A DNA stretch of 64,000 nucleotides, taken from positions 3,534,001 to 3,598,000 of the forward strand of contig NZ_CP168030.1 in assembly GCF_041529975.1 (NCBI RefSeq), given 5' to 3'. The stretch comes from Microbacterium maritypicum. GTDB lineage: Bacteria > Actinomycetota > Actinomycetes > Actinomycetales > Microbacteriaceae. The position numbers and the translations under genes were made by a program. The notes below the pieces were generated by a model that was given only the letters and a program-made list of their open reading frames with translations, made no database searches and had not been told where the DNA came from. Shown in pieces: positions 1 to 8,495 of the stretch (position 1 is the stretch's first letter; the number at the start of each line of letters is the position of its first letter).

Positions 1-1159
1 TGTAACGGGGGTCGAGCGAGGCGTAGGGGTTCTGGAACACCGGCTGCACACGGCGGCGCAGCGCGAACAGCTCCTTACGGCGGAGCGTGGTCAGGTCGAG
101 CCCGTCGAACAGGATCGATCCCGACGTGGCGTCCTCGAGTCCGAGCACCATGTTCGCCGTGGTCGACTTGCCCGACCCCGACTCGCCCACGATCGAGACG
201 GTCGTGCCGCGACGGATCTCGAAGCTCACCCCGTCGACCGCGGTGAACGTCTCGGGCTCGCCCGCCTTGGGAGACCGGAGGGCGAACTCCTTGCGGAGGT
301 CGCGGATCTCGACGAACGGCGTCCCGGCGGCGGCCTCGCGCTGCGGCAGGGCTTCGCGGCGGGAGGCGAGGCTCGGTGCCGCGGCGAGCAGCTGCTTCGT
401 GTACTCGTGCTGCGGGTTGCCGAGCACCTCGGCCGAGGTGCCCTCCTCCACGATGTGACCGCGGAACATCACGACGATGCGGTCGGCGCGCTCGGCAGCG
501 AGGGCGAGGTCGTGCGTGATGAGGAACACGGCGGTGCCGAGGTCATCGGTGAGCGCATCGAGCTGGTCCAGGATGCGCCGCTGCACGGTCACGTCGAGGG
601 CCGAGGTGGGCTCGTCGGCGATCAGCAGGCGCGGCTTGCAGGCGAGCCCCATCGCGATCAGCACGCGCTGGCGCATACCGCCCGAGAACTCGTGCGGGTA
701 CTGGTGCGCCCGCTGCGCGGCATCCGCGATCCCCACCATCTCGAGCAGCTCGACGACCCGCGCCTTCGTGGCATCGCCGTGGGTGTGGCCGTGCACCTCG
801 AGCGCCTCGCCGATCTGCTCGCCCACGCGCATGAGCGGGTTGAGGTTCGACATCGGGTCCTGCGGCACGAGGCCGATCCCGGCACCGCGCAGGGAGACCA
901 TCGCGTTCTCGGGCAGATCGGTCAGCTCGCGCCCGTCGAAGCGGATGCTGCCGGCCGTGATCACCCCGTTCTCGGGCAGCAGACGGTTGACCGCGGCGGC
1001 GGTGGTCGACTTGCCCGACCCGGACTCCCCGACGATCGCGACGGTCTCACCGGCGGCGACGTCGATGCTGATGTCGCTGATGGCGGTGATCAGTTCGGAA
1101 CCGGTTCGGAAGGCGACGGCGAGGCCGCTGATGCTCAGCACGGGCTCGGTGGTGCTCAT
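1..1159 (-). CDS. Dpp-type ABC importer ATPase, two fused ATP-binding halves (3' end outside window)
   Basis: Cytoplasmic ATPase expected to power the permease pair encoded upstream in the same operon. From the ATG at 1159 about 386 residues are visible before the window edge. They hold two ABC halves in tandem: Walker A GESGSGKST near residue 44 and again near residue 325, with signature SGGMRQR and Walker B LLIADEP in the first half. This is the DppD-DppF fusion layout common in actinobacteria. The start overlaps the stop of the serine hydrolase gene by ATGA, implying translational coupling. The second half is cut before its signature motif, so completeness cannot be judged. The substrate is inferred only from context (muropeptides or amino-sugar peptides). 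Confidence 0.9.
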   Translation of the reverse strand, partial: MSTTEPVLSISGLAVAFRTGSELITAISDISIDVAAGETVAIVGESGSGKSTTAAAVNRLLPENGVITAGSIRFDGRELTDLPENAMVSLRGAGIGLVPQDPMSNLNPLMRVGEQIGEALEVHGHTHGDATKARVVELLEMVGIADAAQRAHQYPHEFSGGMRQRVLIAMGLACKPRLLIADEPTSALDVTVQRRILDQLDALTDDLGTAVFLITHDLALAAERADRIVVMFRGHIVEEGTSAEVLGNPQHEYTKQLLAAAPSLASRREALPQREAAAGTPFVEIRDLRKEFALRSPKAGEPETFTAVDGVSFEIRRGTTVSIVGESGSGKSTTANMVLGLEDATSGSILFDGLDLTTLRRKELFALRRRVQPVFQNPYASLDPRY

Positions 1160-2271
1160 GGTGTTCTCGTTCCTTCGTTGTCGTCCAGGTCGTTGCCGCC
1201 CAGATCGTTGTCACCCAGGAGTGCGGGGAGCGCCGTGCGCCACAGCGCCTCGGTCGGCGCGGGTTCGGGGGCGAAGAGGCGGTTGCTCAACAGGACCGCG
1301 GCGGTGCCGGTGCCCGGCACCAATCCCAGCGCGCAGCCCGTGAAGCCCGGGTGCCAGAGCATCCGGGTCGGTCGGCCGCCGACCGCGACCATGTCGCTGC
1401 GCCAGCCCAGCGCCTGCCCGGCGTCGGGTCCGTCGCGGAACAGGTCGGCTGTCACATCCGGATGCCACAGCTCGGGATGCCGTTCGGGAGCGGCGAGCGC
1501 AGCACCCAGGGTGAGCAGCTCGTCGGCGGTGCTGAAGAGTCCGGCGTGGCCAGAGATGCCACCGGCGGCGTGGAAGCTGTTGCCGTCGTTCACGCTGCCT
1601 GTGATCTCGTCTTCGCGCCAGGCGAATGTGCGGTCGGCGGCGAGGATCGGATAGGGCTCACCGGTTGCGACCATGCGGCGTTCGGCGGCGTCACCGAGCG
1701 ACGATGAGGCGACCGGCGCAGCGAAGGGGCCGTATCCGGTACGGCTGAGCCCGAGGGGTGCGGTCACGAGCTCGCGGACGGCGGCATCCAGAGGCCGTCC
1801 GGCGATGGCGGCGATGATGCGGCCGAGCAGGAGGAATCCGAGGTCCGAGTAGTGACGGCCCTCGTCGAGGCCGTAGCGGAGCGGGATCGCGTCGGCCGCG
1901 GCCGCGGGGTCGCCGGCGTGCGCGTGATCGAGGTAGAGCGGCTGCCACTCCCACAGACCCGCGCGATGCTGCAGCAGGTGGCGCACGGTCGTTCCCGGCG
2001 CACAGGACGTGCCGGGGACGAAGCGGTCGACCGGATCGTCGAAGCCCACCTCACCACGGCTGACGAGTCGCAGGATCGCGGTCGTGGTCGCGGCGACCTT
2101 CGATACCGAGGCGATGTCGAACGCGGTCTCGGTCGTCATCGGCGTTCCGGCGAGGTCGGCCAGACCGCCCGCGGCGATGTCGCGCCCGGCATCGGTGACG
2201 ACACCCGCGACGGCGCCCCGCGGGGCGGAGTCCGTGGCGAGGACGGCCGCGACGGCGGCGGCGGCACTCAT
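1156..2271 (-). CDS. Serine hydrolase of the beta-lactamase/penicillin-binding family (YbbE-like)
   Basis: 371 residues, class C beta-lactamase fold. S-x-x-K is SVSK at residues 55-58, a YSD tripeptide stands in the Y-x-N position, and HPG sits where HxG or KTG is expected. There is no signal peptide, so it is predicted cytosolic. In Bacillus subtilis a beta-lactamase-like gene (ybbE) also sits in the murQ-murR cluster, which supports a role in muropeptide trimming rather than resistance; that role is inference. I use the ATG at 2271 because it overlaps the preceding stop as ATGA; a GTG at 2277 is the alternative. It could instead be an esterase. Confidence 0.8.
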   Translation of the reverse strand: MSAAAAVAAVLATDSAPRGAVAGVVTDAGRDIAAGGLADLAGTPMTTETAFDIASVSKVAATTTAILRLVSRGEVGFDDPVDRFVPGTSCAPGTTVRHLLQHRAGLWEWQPLYLDHAHAGDPAAAADAIPLRYGLDEGRHYSDLGFLLLGRIIAAIAGRPLDAAVRELVTAPLGLSRTGYGPFAAPVASSSLGDAAERRMVATGEPYPILAADRTFAWREDEITGSVNDGNSFHAAGGISGHAGLFSTADELLTLGAALAAPERHPELWHPDVTADLFRDGPDAGQALGWRSDMVAVGGRPTRMLWHPGFTGCALGLVPGTGTAAVLLSNRLFAPEPAPTEALWRTALPALLGDNDLGGNDLDDNEGTRTP

Positions 2272-2771
2272 GTCCACTCCCTGCGCATGCGCTGTTCGGG
2301 TTCACCGAACTCCGGCTGGGTGCGGGTGGCTCCGTCGGGGTGCCATCCCTTGGCCTCGTAGAACCCGATCGACGGCAGGTTCGCCGCGAACACCCACAGC
2401 GTCGCGGCCTCGGCCCCGGCATCCTGCAACTCCGCGGACGCCTGCGCCAGCAGCGCTCCGCCGATCCCGCCCCCGTGAGCACGAGGCGAGACGTACAGAG
2501 AGTGCACGGCGCCGTCGATGCGGCCACCCGCACCGGGGGTCGCGGCATACCGGGTGATCCCGACGATCTCGCCGTCGCGCTCGGCGACGAGCACGACGCC
2601 CACCGGATCGGCGAGCACCCGGCGCCACAGCGCCTCTGCCCGCTCATCCGTCATCGCGTCGATCGCCGCGTCGGGGAGCAGACCCCGGTAGCTCTCCCGC
2701 CAGCACGCGAGGAACACCTCGAGCACCCCGGACAGGTCGTCCGGGGTGGCGGGGCGCACCTGCAGGCTCAC
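2268..2771 (-). CDS. GNAT-family N-acetyltransferase
   Basis: 167 residues, single acetyltransferase domain. The acetyl-CoA pyrophosphate loop appears as RAHGGGIGGALL in the middle of the protein, and the C-terminal half carries the usual ANLPSIGFYEAKGW pattern. The GTG start at 2771 overlaps the anmK stop as GTGA. The open frame runs further upstream but that part lies inside anmK and has no homology-like character. A GNAT gene (ybbJ) accompanies murQ in the B. subtilis cluster as well, so the association with MurNAc metabolism is probably not accidental. The substrate is unknown; an amino sugar or a peptide amine is plausible. Confidence 0.82.
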   Translation of the reverse strand: MSLQVRPATPDDLSGVLEVFLACWRESYRGLLPDAAIDAMTDERAEALWRRVLADPVGVVLVAERDGEIVGITRYAATPGAGGRIDGAVHSLYVSPRAHGGGIGGALLAQASAELQDAGAEAATLWVFAANLPSIGFYEAKGWHPDGATRTQPEFGEPEQRMRREWT

Positions 2772-3958
2772 GATGCCGAGGCCTCCGTGAGCACGAGGGA
2801 GTCGATGGAGGCGACGGGCTCGGGCATCTGCAGCGGGCCGACGCCCGGGGTGATGGTGCCGAGGATGCGCGGCTCGCGCGCACCGGTGCCGCCGGGGACG
2901 ATCGCGGGAACGCCGTGCATCGTGGACCAGCCGATGAGCGCGAGGAGGATCGCCTCCTTGCTGTCGGCCGCGGCCCCCAGCTCGTCGGCGAGCACGACCT
3001 CGGTCGCCGGCAGAGCGGCGCGCAGTCCGTCGAGGATCAGCGGGTTGCGGCATCCGCCGCCCGACACGGCGAGGAACCCGATGCCGGCGGCCTCCACGTC
3101 GCGCGCCACAGTGCGGACCGTGAGCTCGGTCAGGGTGCGCACCACATCGGCGACGGAGATCTCCCGCCCCTGTGCGGCGAGGTGCTCGTGCACGTAGCCG
3201 AGGTGGAAATGCTCCTTGCCCGTGCTCTTGGGCGGGGTGAGGGCGTAGTACGGGTCTTCGAGCAGTGCCGCCAGCAGCGCCTCATCGACCTGTCCGGTGC
3301 GGGCGATCGCGGCGTCGTCGTCGTAGCCGAGCGGGTTGAGGCCGCGCTCCACGATGACCGCGTCGACCAGGGCGTTCGCCGGGCCGATGTCGTACGCGAC
3401 GAGGCCGTCCTGCCGCACCACGGTCATGTTCGAGATGCCGCCCAGATTCAGGGCCGCCGAGATACCGGCGCGCGAACGCAGCAGCAGCTCGTCGAGGAAC
3501 GACACCAGCGGGGCGCCGTGACCGCCGACCGTGATGTCGCGGATGCGGATGTCGGACACCACCGGGGCGCCGACCTTCTCGGCGATCCAGGCCGGCTGCC
3601 CGATCTGCAGGGTGCCCAGCGCGCGGGCGCCGTCGACCCAGTGGTAGACGGTCTGTCCATGAGAGCACACCGCGTCGACGCCGCCGACCTCGGCCGCGAT
3701 GTCGGCCGCGACCTCGGCGAACGCCTGTCCGATCAGGGTGTCGAGCTCGGCCACCTCGGCGAGCGTCGTCTGCGCGGGCGGGAGCGCCGCGATCAGTCGC
3801 GCCCGAAGTTCGGGGGCGTAGGGCACGCTCATCGCCGCGAGCACGGTGCCGTGCAGATCCACACCGTGCGCGGTGAAACCGCCGCTGGTCGTGAAATCGA
3901 CGACGGCGGCATCGATCCCGTCGTGCGAGGTGCCGGAGATCAGTCCGAGGACGCGCAT
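2768..3958 (-). CDS. anmK: Anhydro-N-acetylmuramic acid kinase
   Basis: 396 residues. AnmK hydrolyses the 1,6-anhydro bond of anhMurNAc and phosphorylates it to MurNAc-6-phosphate, the substrate of MurQ next door. The N-terminal GTSHDGIDA (residues 9-17) is the family phosphate-binding signature. GGISNMTVV and GPANALVDA in the middle are further family blocks, and a GGGCRNP motif lies near residue 300. Length matches the family. The start overlaps the murQ stop by one base (TGATG). Presence of AnmK rather than a MurNAc phosphotransferase suggests that anhydro-sugars are a real substrate of this cell. Confidence 0.95.
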   Translation of the reverse strand: MRVLGLISGTSHDGIDAAVVDFTTSGGFTAHGVDLHGTVLAAMSVPYAPELRARLIAALPPAQTTLAEVAELDTLIGQAFAEVAADIAAEVGGVDAVCSHGQTVYHWVDGARALGTLQIGQPAWIAEKVGAPVVSDIRIRDITVGGHGAPLVSFLDELLLRSRAGISAALNLGGISNMTVVRQDGLVAYDIGPANALVDAVIVERGLNPLGYDDDAAIARTGQVDEALLAALLEDPYYALTPPKSTGKEHFHLGYVHEHLAAQGREISVADVVRTLTELTVRTVARDVEAAGIGFLAVSGGGCRNPLILDGLRAALPATEVVLADELGAAADSKEAILLALIGWSTMHGVPAIVPGGTGAREPRILGTITPGVGPLQMPEPVASIDSLVLTEASAS

Positions 3959-4863
3959 CAGTTCTCCTCCAGTGCGGTGCGCAGCCGTCCGTCGGCGGCG
4001 CCCAGTCGTGCGGTGGCCGCGGCGAGGTCCTCACCGCGGCGGATCATGATCGACGCGAGCTTCACGTCGTAGGCGGCGGTCTCCAGCGCCGCCACCGCCG
4101 TGTCGCGGTCGGCATCCGCGATGGTCTGCACCATCCGGATCGCCCGCTCGCGCAGCTTGTGGTTGGTGGCCTTCACATCCACCATCAGGTTGCCGTAGGC
4201 CTTGCCGTTCCGGACCATCGAGATGGTCGAGAACATGTTGAGCACGAGCTTCTGCGCCGTACCCGACTTGAGCCGGGTCGATCCGGAGAGCACCTCGGGT
4301 CCGACCTCGACCTCGATGCCGTGCTCGGCCGCCGCGCTGAGTGCTGTGCCGACGTTGCACGACAGGCCGATGCTGAGCGCTCCGAGCTCGCGCGCCCGGC
4401 GGACGGCGGCGATCACATACGGCGTGCGTCCACTCGAGGCGATGCCGATCACGGTGTCGAGCGGGCCGATGCCGGCGGCGTCGATGGCCGCAGCCCCCGC
4501 CTCCGCGTCGTCCTCCGCGCCTTCGACGGGGTTCACGATCGCACCGGGCCCTCCGGCCATGATCGCGAACACCAGTTCGGGCGGAGTGCTGAAGGTGGGC
4601 GGGCACTCCGAGGCGTCGAGCACGCCGATACGGCCGGGGGTTCCGGCGCCGACGTAGACCAGGCGACCGCCCTGCGCCATGCGGGCGGCCGTGGCCTCGA
4701 TCGCGGGGACGATCTGTCCGAGGGCGCGCTGCACGGCAACCGGCACCGTGGCATCCGCCTCGTTCATGGTCTGCGCGAGTTCCGCCACGCTCATCAGGTC
4801 GAGCTCCGCGTAGCGGGGATCGCTGGCCTCCGTGGCGAGTCCGCCGAGGTCCTCCGTGGTCAT
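3958..4863 (-). CDS. murQ: N-acetylmuramic acid 6-phosphate etherase
   Basis: 301 residues, SIS-fold enzyme that removes D-lactate from MurNAc-6-phosphate to give GlcNAc-6-phosphate. The family signature YVGAGTPGRIGVLDASECPP runs from about residue 70, with the catalytic acid Glu86 in DASECPP. The sugar-binding block SSGRTPYV and the C-terminal LKSGTAQKLVLNM and KATNHKLRERA blocks are intact. I place the start at the ATG at 4863, which overlaps the dppC-like stop as ATGA; the longer open frame upstream lies within the permease gene. It acts downstream of AnmK in the same operon. Confidence 0.96.
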   Translation of the reverse strand: MTTEDLGGLATEASDPRYAELDLMSVAELAQTMNEADATVPVAVQRALGQIVPAIEATAARMAQGGRLVYVGAGTPGRIGVLDASECPPTFSTPPELVFAIMAGGPGAIVNPVEGAEDDAEAGAAAIDAAGIGPLDTVIGIASSGRTPYVIAAVRRARELGALSIGLSCNVGTALSAAAEHGIEVEVGPEVLSGSTRLKSGTAQKLVLNMFSTISMVRNGKAYGNLMVDVKATNHKLRERAIRMVQTIADADRDTAVAALETAAYDVKLASIMIRRGEDLAAATARLGAADGRLRTALEEN

Positions 4864-5747
4864 CGCTTTCCTCTGTTCCGGGGGTCGAGACTGTCGCGGA
4901 GGCCGTCGCCGAGCAGGTTCAGCCCGACCACGAGCAGCACCACGATCACACCGGGCGCGATCATCGTCCACGGGGCGATCGTGACGAGCGTGCGCGCCTC
5001 GAAGATCATCGAACCGAGCGAGGGTGCGGGCGGCGGGGTGCCGAGCCCGAGGAAGCTCAGCGAGGCCTCGGTGAGCACGGCCCAGGACAGCGAGAGCGTG
5101 ACCTGCACGATGATGATCGACGTGATGTTCGGCAGCACGTGTCGGAACATGGTCGCCATGCGGCTCTGACCGGTGCTCTTGGCGGCCTTGACGTATTCGA
5201 CCTCGCGCAGCGAGAGCACGGGGCCTCGGGTCACGCGGATGAAGATCGGCACGTAGACGATCGCGATGGCCACGGCGATGGTGAACCAGTTGCGCTCGAA
5301 CACCGACGCCAGCGAGAGCGCGAGCAGCAGCGGCGGGAAGGCGAACAGCACGTTCGTGACGGCCGTGATCGCGCCGTCGGAGAAGCCGCGGTAGAAGCCG
5401 GCGATGAGTCCGCACACGGTGCCGACCACGGTGGCGAAGGCGACCGCGACGACGGAGATCAGCGCCGAGTTGGCGACGCCCGCAGCGACGCGGGAGAACA
5501 CGTCGCGACCGAACTGGTCCGTCCCGAACCAGTGCACGGCCGAGGGCGGCTGCAGGCGCGACGGCGGATCCTGGGCGAGCGGGTCGAAGGGCAGCAGCCC
5601 GAACGCCGAGACGAGGCTGAGCACCGCGAGCAGCACGACGATGATGAGGCCGGTGAGCCCGCTACGGCTGCGCAGCAGGAGGCGCACGCGCTCCATGGTG
5701 CGCCCGCCGCCGGGGGCGAGGGCCGAGGTCTGAGAGATGTCGGTCAT
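4860..5747 (-). CDS. Dpp-type ABC importer permease, DppC-like
   Basis: 295 residues, inner-membrane permease with an N-terminal OppC_N-type segment (one membrane helix near residues 30-55), then the periplasmic stretch HWFGTDQFGRDVFSRV typical of DppC/OppC. The BPD_transp_1 domain has about five more helices. The coupling-helix EAA region reads EYVKAAKSTGQSRMATMFRHV-like, contacting the ATPase. It is translationally coupled on both sides (ATGA overlaps with the DppB-like gene and murQ). It belongs with the binding protein at 8329 and the ATPase at 1159. Peptide-type permeases also carry oligosaccharides and muropeptides in other species, so specificity is open. Confidence 0.92.
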   Translation of the reverse strand: MTDISQTSALAPGGGRTMERVRLLLRSRSGLTGLIIVVLLAVLSLVSAFGLLPFDPLAQDPPSRLQPPSAVHWFGTDQFGRDVFSRVAAGVANSALISVVAVAFATVVGTVCGLIAGFYRGFSDGAITAVTNVLFAFPPLLLALSLASVFERNWFTIAVAIAIVYVPIFIRVTRGPVLSLREVEYVKAAKSTGQSRMATMFRHVLPNITSIIIVQVTLSLSWAVLTEASLSFLGLGTPPPAPSLGSMIFEARTLVTIAPWTMIAPGVIVVLLVVGLNLLGDGLRDSLDPRNRGKR

Positions 5748-6715
5748 GCGGCACGCACCCGAGGATCGATGACCCGGTAGAGCAGGTCGGTGAGCAGGTT
5801 GACGATGACGAAGGCGAGTGCGATCACGAGGACGGTGCTCTGCACGAGCGCGTACTCCTTCTGCTGGATGCCGAGCAGCACCTGTCGTCCGATGCCGGGG
5901 AGCGAGAAGATCTGCTCCACCACCACGGCGCCGCCGAGGAGGTACCCGAACTGCAGGCCGGTCATCGTGACGATGGGGACCAGCGCGTTGCCGAGCACGT
6001 GCCGCACCTGCAGGCGGCGCGGCGGGACGCCCTTCGCCTTCGCGGTGCGGATGAAGTCGTTGGCGCGGATCTCGAGCACCGCGGTGCGGGTCGTGCGCAT
6101 GATCGGCGCGGCGATGCCGAACCCGAGCACGATCGACGGCAGCAGCATCTGCTGGAGGTTGAGCAGCGGGTCCTCGAAGAGCGTGGCGTAGGCCTGACCG
6201 TTGGGGTTGAAGCCGAACGACGAGGCGAGCACCGCCAGCAGTGCGGTGCCGAGCAGGAACGCGGGGATCGAGAGTCCGGCGAGACCGACCACCTGGCCGA
6301 AGCCATCGCGGACCGAGTCGGGCTTCGACGCCGAGAGCATGCCGAGCGGGATGCCGATGGCGAGGGCGATCACGATCGAGAAGATCGCGAGCTCGAACGT
6401 GACGGGGAGGGCGGCGGCGGTCAGGTCGAGCACGCTGGTCTGCGCCCGGGACGAGAAGCCGAGGTTGCCGGTGAAGATGTTGCCGAGCCACGAGAAGAAC
6501 TGCACGAAGAGCGGCTGGTCCAGGCCGTAGTAGGCCTCGAGGGCCGCGCGCTGCGAAGGCGTGAGGGCGGCTGCCTCGGTGCCGAGGCCGGAGCTGATCT
6601 GGTCGCCGGGGATGGCGCGCAGCATCAGGAAGACGAAGATGGCGACGCCGAGGAGCGTGCCGAGTGCTGCGAGGATGCGTCGCAGCACGCTGTTGCGGAG
6701 GAGCTGTCTGAACAT
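5744..6715 (-). CDS. Dpp-type ABC importer permease, DppB-like
   Basis: 323 residues. An N-terminal hydrophobic helix (about residues 13-33) is followed by the DppB motif LRAIPGDQI, an extracytoplasmic loop with YYGLDQPLFVQFFSWL, and a five-helix BPD_transp_1 core. The coupling region contains RTAKAKGVPPRRLQVRHVLGN-type residues ahead of the final helices. It ends with the usual LLYRVIDPRVR tail. It lies 66 bases downstream of the binding-protein gene and overlaps the DppC-like gene by ATGA. The partner and substrate assignment follow from the operon, not from this protein. Confidence 0.93.
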   Translation of the reverse strand: MFRQLLRNSVLRRILAALGTLLGVAIFVFLMLRAIPGDQISSGLGTEAAALTPSQRAALEAYYGLDQPLFVQFFSWLGNIFTGNLGFSSRAQTSVLDLTAAALPVTFELAIFSIVIALAIGIPLGMLSASKPDSVRDGFGQVVGLAGLSIPAFLLGTALLAVLASSFGFNPNGQAYATLFEDPLLNLQQMLLPSIVLGFGIAAPIMRTTRTAVLEIRANDFIRTAKAKGVPPRRLQVRHVLGNALVPIVTMTGLQFGYLLGGAVVVEQIFSLPGIGRQVLLGIQQKEYALVQSTVLVIALAFVIVNLLTDLLYRVIDPRVRAA

Positions 6716-6781
6716 GCGCGTGTGGGGGTGCCTGTCGTCGGGGAGGGAGGGGGCGCGGGCGTGCCGCGCCCCCTCGATCCG

Positions 6782-8329
6782 CTACTTGATGGAGGTGGTC
6801 CGCAGGTACTGCAGCGAGCCGTTCACCATGGGGACGAAGCCGTCGACGGTCGAGGCCGTCGCCGTGTAGGTGTAGCTCGTGAACAGCCAGATCCACGCGG
6901 CGTTGTCCTCGAGGTTCTCGGAGACCTGCGCGTAGATGTCCTTGCGCTTCTCCGGGTCGGCCGTCTGGCGTCCCTCGGCGAACAGCGCGTCGAGCTCGGG
7001 CGAGGAGTAGCCGGCGACCTTGTTCAGGTTTCCGGTGCTGGTGAAGTAGCGGCCGTACATGCCGTCGGGGTCGGGACGACCGCCGTTGAGCGCGACAGCG
7101 GCGTCGAAGTCGGCCGCGATCCAGCGGTCGACGAAGGCACCGGACTCGAGGACCTCGATGTCGAGCGTGATCTTCGCATCGGCGAGCTGGGCCTTGAGGT
7201 TCTGCGCCTCGTTCACCGAGGTGGCGTACTCGCCCTGCGAGACGATCGTCTTGATGGTGACGCCGTCTTCCTTGCCCGCCTTCTTGAGGTAGTCGGCGGC
7301 CTTGTCGAGGTCACGCTCGGGGCACGGACGCGCCTCGGGGTCGGACTTGTACGCCGGAGAGGTGATCGGGCCGGTGACCTCGCCCTCGCCGAGGGCGGCG
7401 GTGTCGAGCACCTCCTGGCGGTCGATCGCGCACTGGATGGCGAGGCGCACGTTGACGTCGGCGAGGTCGCCGCGCGTGGCGTTCAGCTGCAGGGCGTGGT
7501 AGCTCAGCTGCGGGGTCGTGGCGACCTCGACGTTGGCACCCTCAGCGGTCTGCGCGACCAGCGGGTCGTCGAACACCGCGAGCTGCACGTTGCCGGACTG
7601 CATCGCCGAGACGATCGACGATTCGTCGGGGATCACCCGGAATTCGACGGTGTCGAGCAGTGCGGCGTCGCCCCAGTAGTCCTCGTTCTTGGCGAGCGTG
7701 ATCGACTGGCTGGCCTTGCGGCTGTCGAGGATGAAGGGACCGGTGCCGTTCGGGGTCGTGTTGAGCGCCTCTTCGGTGTCGTCGGACGACAGCATGGCCA
7801 TGTTGATCACGGCGAGGTTGGCGGGGAGAGCGGCGTCGGGAGCGCTCAGAGTGAGGGTGACGGTCGTCTCGTCCGTGGCCTCGACCGCGGTGACGGAGGC
7901 GAGGGAGCTGCTCGCGACGGCGGCGGTGGCCTCGGCGGCGATCGCGTCGAGCGAGTACTTGACGTCTTCGGAGCCGAACGTGGTGCCGTCGGCGAAGGTG
8001 ACGCCCTCCCGCAGGTGGAAGGTCACGGTGAGGCCGTCGTCGGAGACGTCCCAGGACTCGGCGAGGCCGGGGACGACGTTGAGGTCCTCGTCGAACTCGG
8101 TCAGCGTGCCGTACAGGTTCTGCAGCACGTTGACGGCCTGGAACTGCGTGGCCTTCCAGGGGAACAGGGTGTCCGGGTCGCTGGTGACGCCGATGACGAG
8201 GTCGCCGCCCGCCGCGCCCTCAGAGGACTCGGAGTTCGATGCCGGTGCGGAACAACCGGTGATCACGAGCGCCAATGCGGCGGCCGTGGCGGTGAGAGCG
8301 CCGAATGACGCTCGCCGTGCTGTGCTCAT
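6782..8329 (-). CDS. Extracellular solute-binding lipoprotein, family 5 (DppA/OppA type)
   Basis: 515 residues. The signal sequence ends in a lipobox ITGC with Cys26 as the lipidation site, followed by a Ser/Glu-rich linker. The remainder is an SBP_bac_5 domain (FPWKATQFQAVNVLQNLYGTL start; ATAYLxxAGY-like LDKAADYLKKAG near residue 350). It is the first gene of the operon, with RBS AGGAGG nine bases before the ATG. In this context it probably captures peptidoglycan fragments (anhMurNAc-peptides, muropeptides), which no sequence feature here proves. MppA of E. coli is a precedent for an OppA relative that binds murein peptide. Confidence 0.92.
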   Translation of the reverse strand: MSTARRASFGALTATAAALALVITGCSAPASNSESSEGAAGGDLVIGVTSDPDTLFPWKATQFQAVNVLQNLYGTLTEFDEDLNVVPGLAESWDVSDDGLTVTFHLREGVTFADGTTFGSEDVKYSLDAIAAEATAAVASSSLASVTAVEATDETTVTLTLSAPDAALPANLAVINMAMLSSDDTEEALNTTPNGTGPFILDSRKASQSITLAKNEDYWGDAALLDTVEFRVIPDESSIVSAMQSGNVQLAVFDDPLVAQTAEGANVEVATTPQLSYHALQLNATRGDLADVNVRLAIQCAIDRQEVLDTAALGEGEVTGPITSPAYKSDPEARPCPERDLDKAADYLKKAGKEDGVTIKTIVSQGEYATSVNEAQNLKAQLADAKITLDIEVLESGAFVDRWIAADFDAAVALNGGRPDPDGMYGRYFTSTGNLNKVAGYSSPELDALFAEGRQTADPEKRKDIYAQVSENLEDNAAWIWLFTSYTYTATASTVDGFVPMVNGSLQYLRTTSIK

Positions 8330-8415
8330 TGCAGATTCCTCCTGGCTGGGACGCGTCGCCGTGGCGTCGGGTCAGGCGCTGTTGCCTGCCGCCCCGTGAA
8401 CGTCGTCGGTCTTGG

Positions 8416-8425
8416 TTGGTACCAA
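8416..8425. promoter_or_regulatory. Perfect 10-bp palindrome in the divergent murQ-operon/RpiR control region
   Basis: TTGGTACCAA reads identically on both strands. It lies 87 bases upstream of the binding-protein ATG and 70 bases upstream of the regulator ATG. It could be a second operator or a promoter element. No family consensus was available for comparison, so its function is inference. Confidence 0.4.
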
Positions 8426-8450
8426 AAGTACACGAAGGTCACTACAGATG

Positions 8451-8473
8451 TAACAGAAGTTCCTCTACTGTTA
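8451..8473. promoter_or_regulatory. Candidate operator of the RpiR/MurR-type regulator
   Basis: Inverted repeat TAACAG (8451-8456), 11-base spacer, CTGTTA (8468-8473). The arms match perfectly. The site ends 22 bases before the regulator start codon, so it can control the regulator directly and the divergent murQ operon by distance. SIS-domain RpiR proteins are dimeric HTH regulators, which fits two arms one turn-plus apart. Confidence 0.5.
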
Positions 8474-8495
8474 TGAACAGCGATCGGAGACCGCC

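Noticed and set aside
5999..8308. 769-codon open frame on the plus strand opposite the binding-protein and permease genes
   Set aside because: High-GC antisense shadow: Arg/Glu/Val-rich low-complexity translation, no domain, and it lies wholly opposite well-supported genes.
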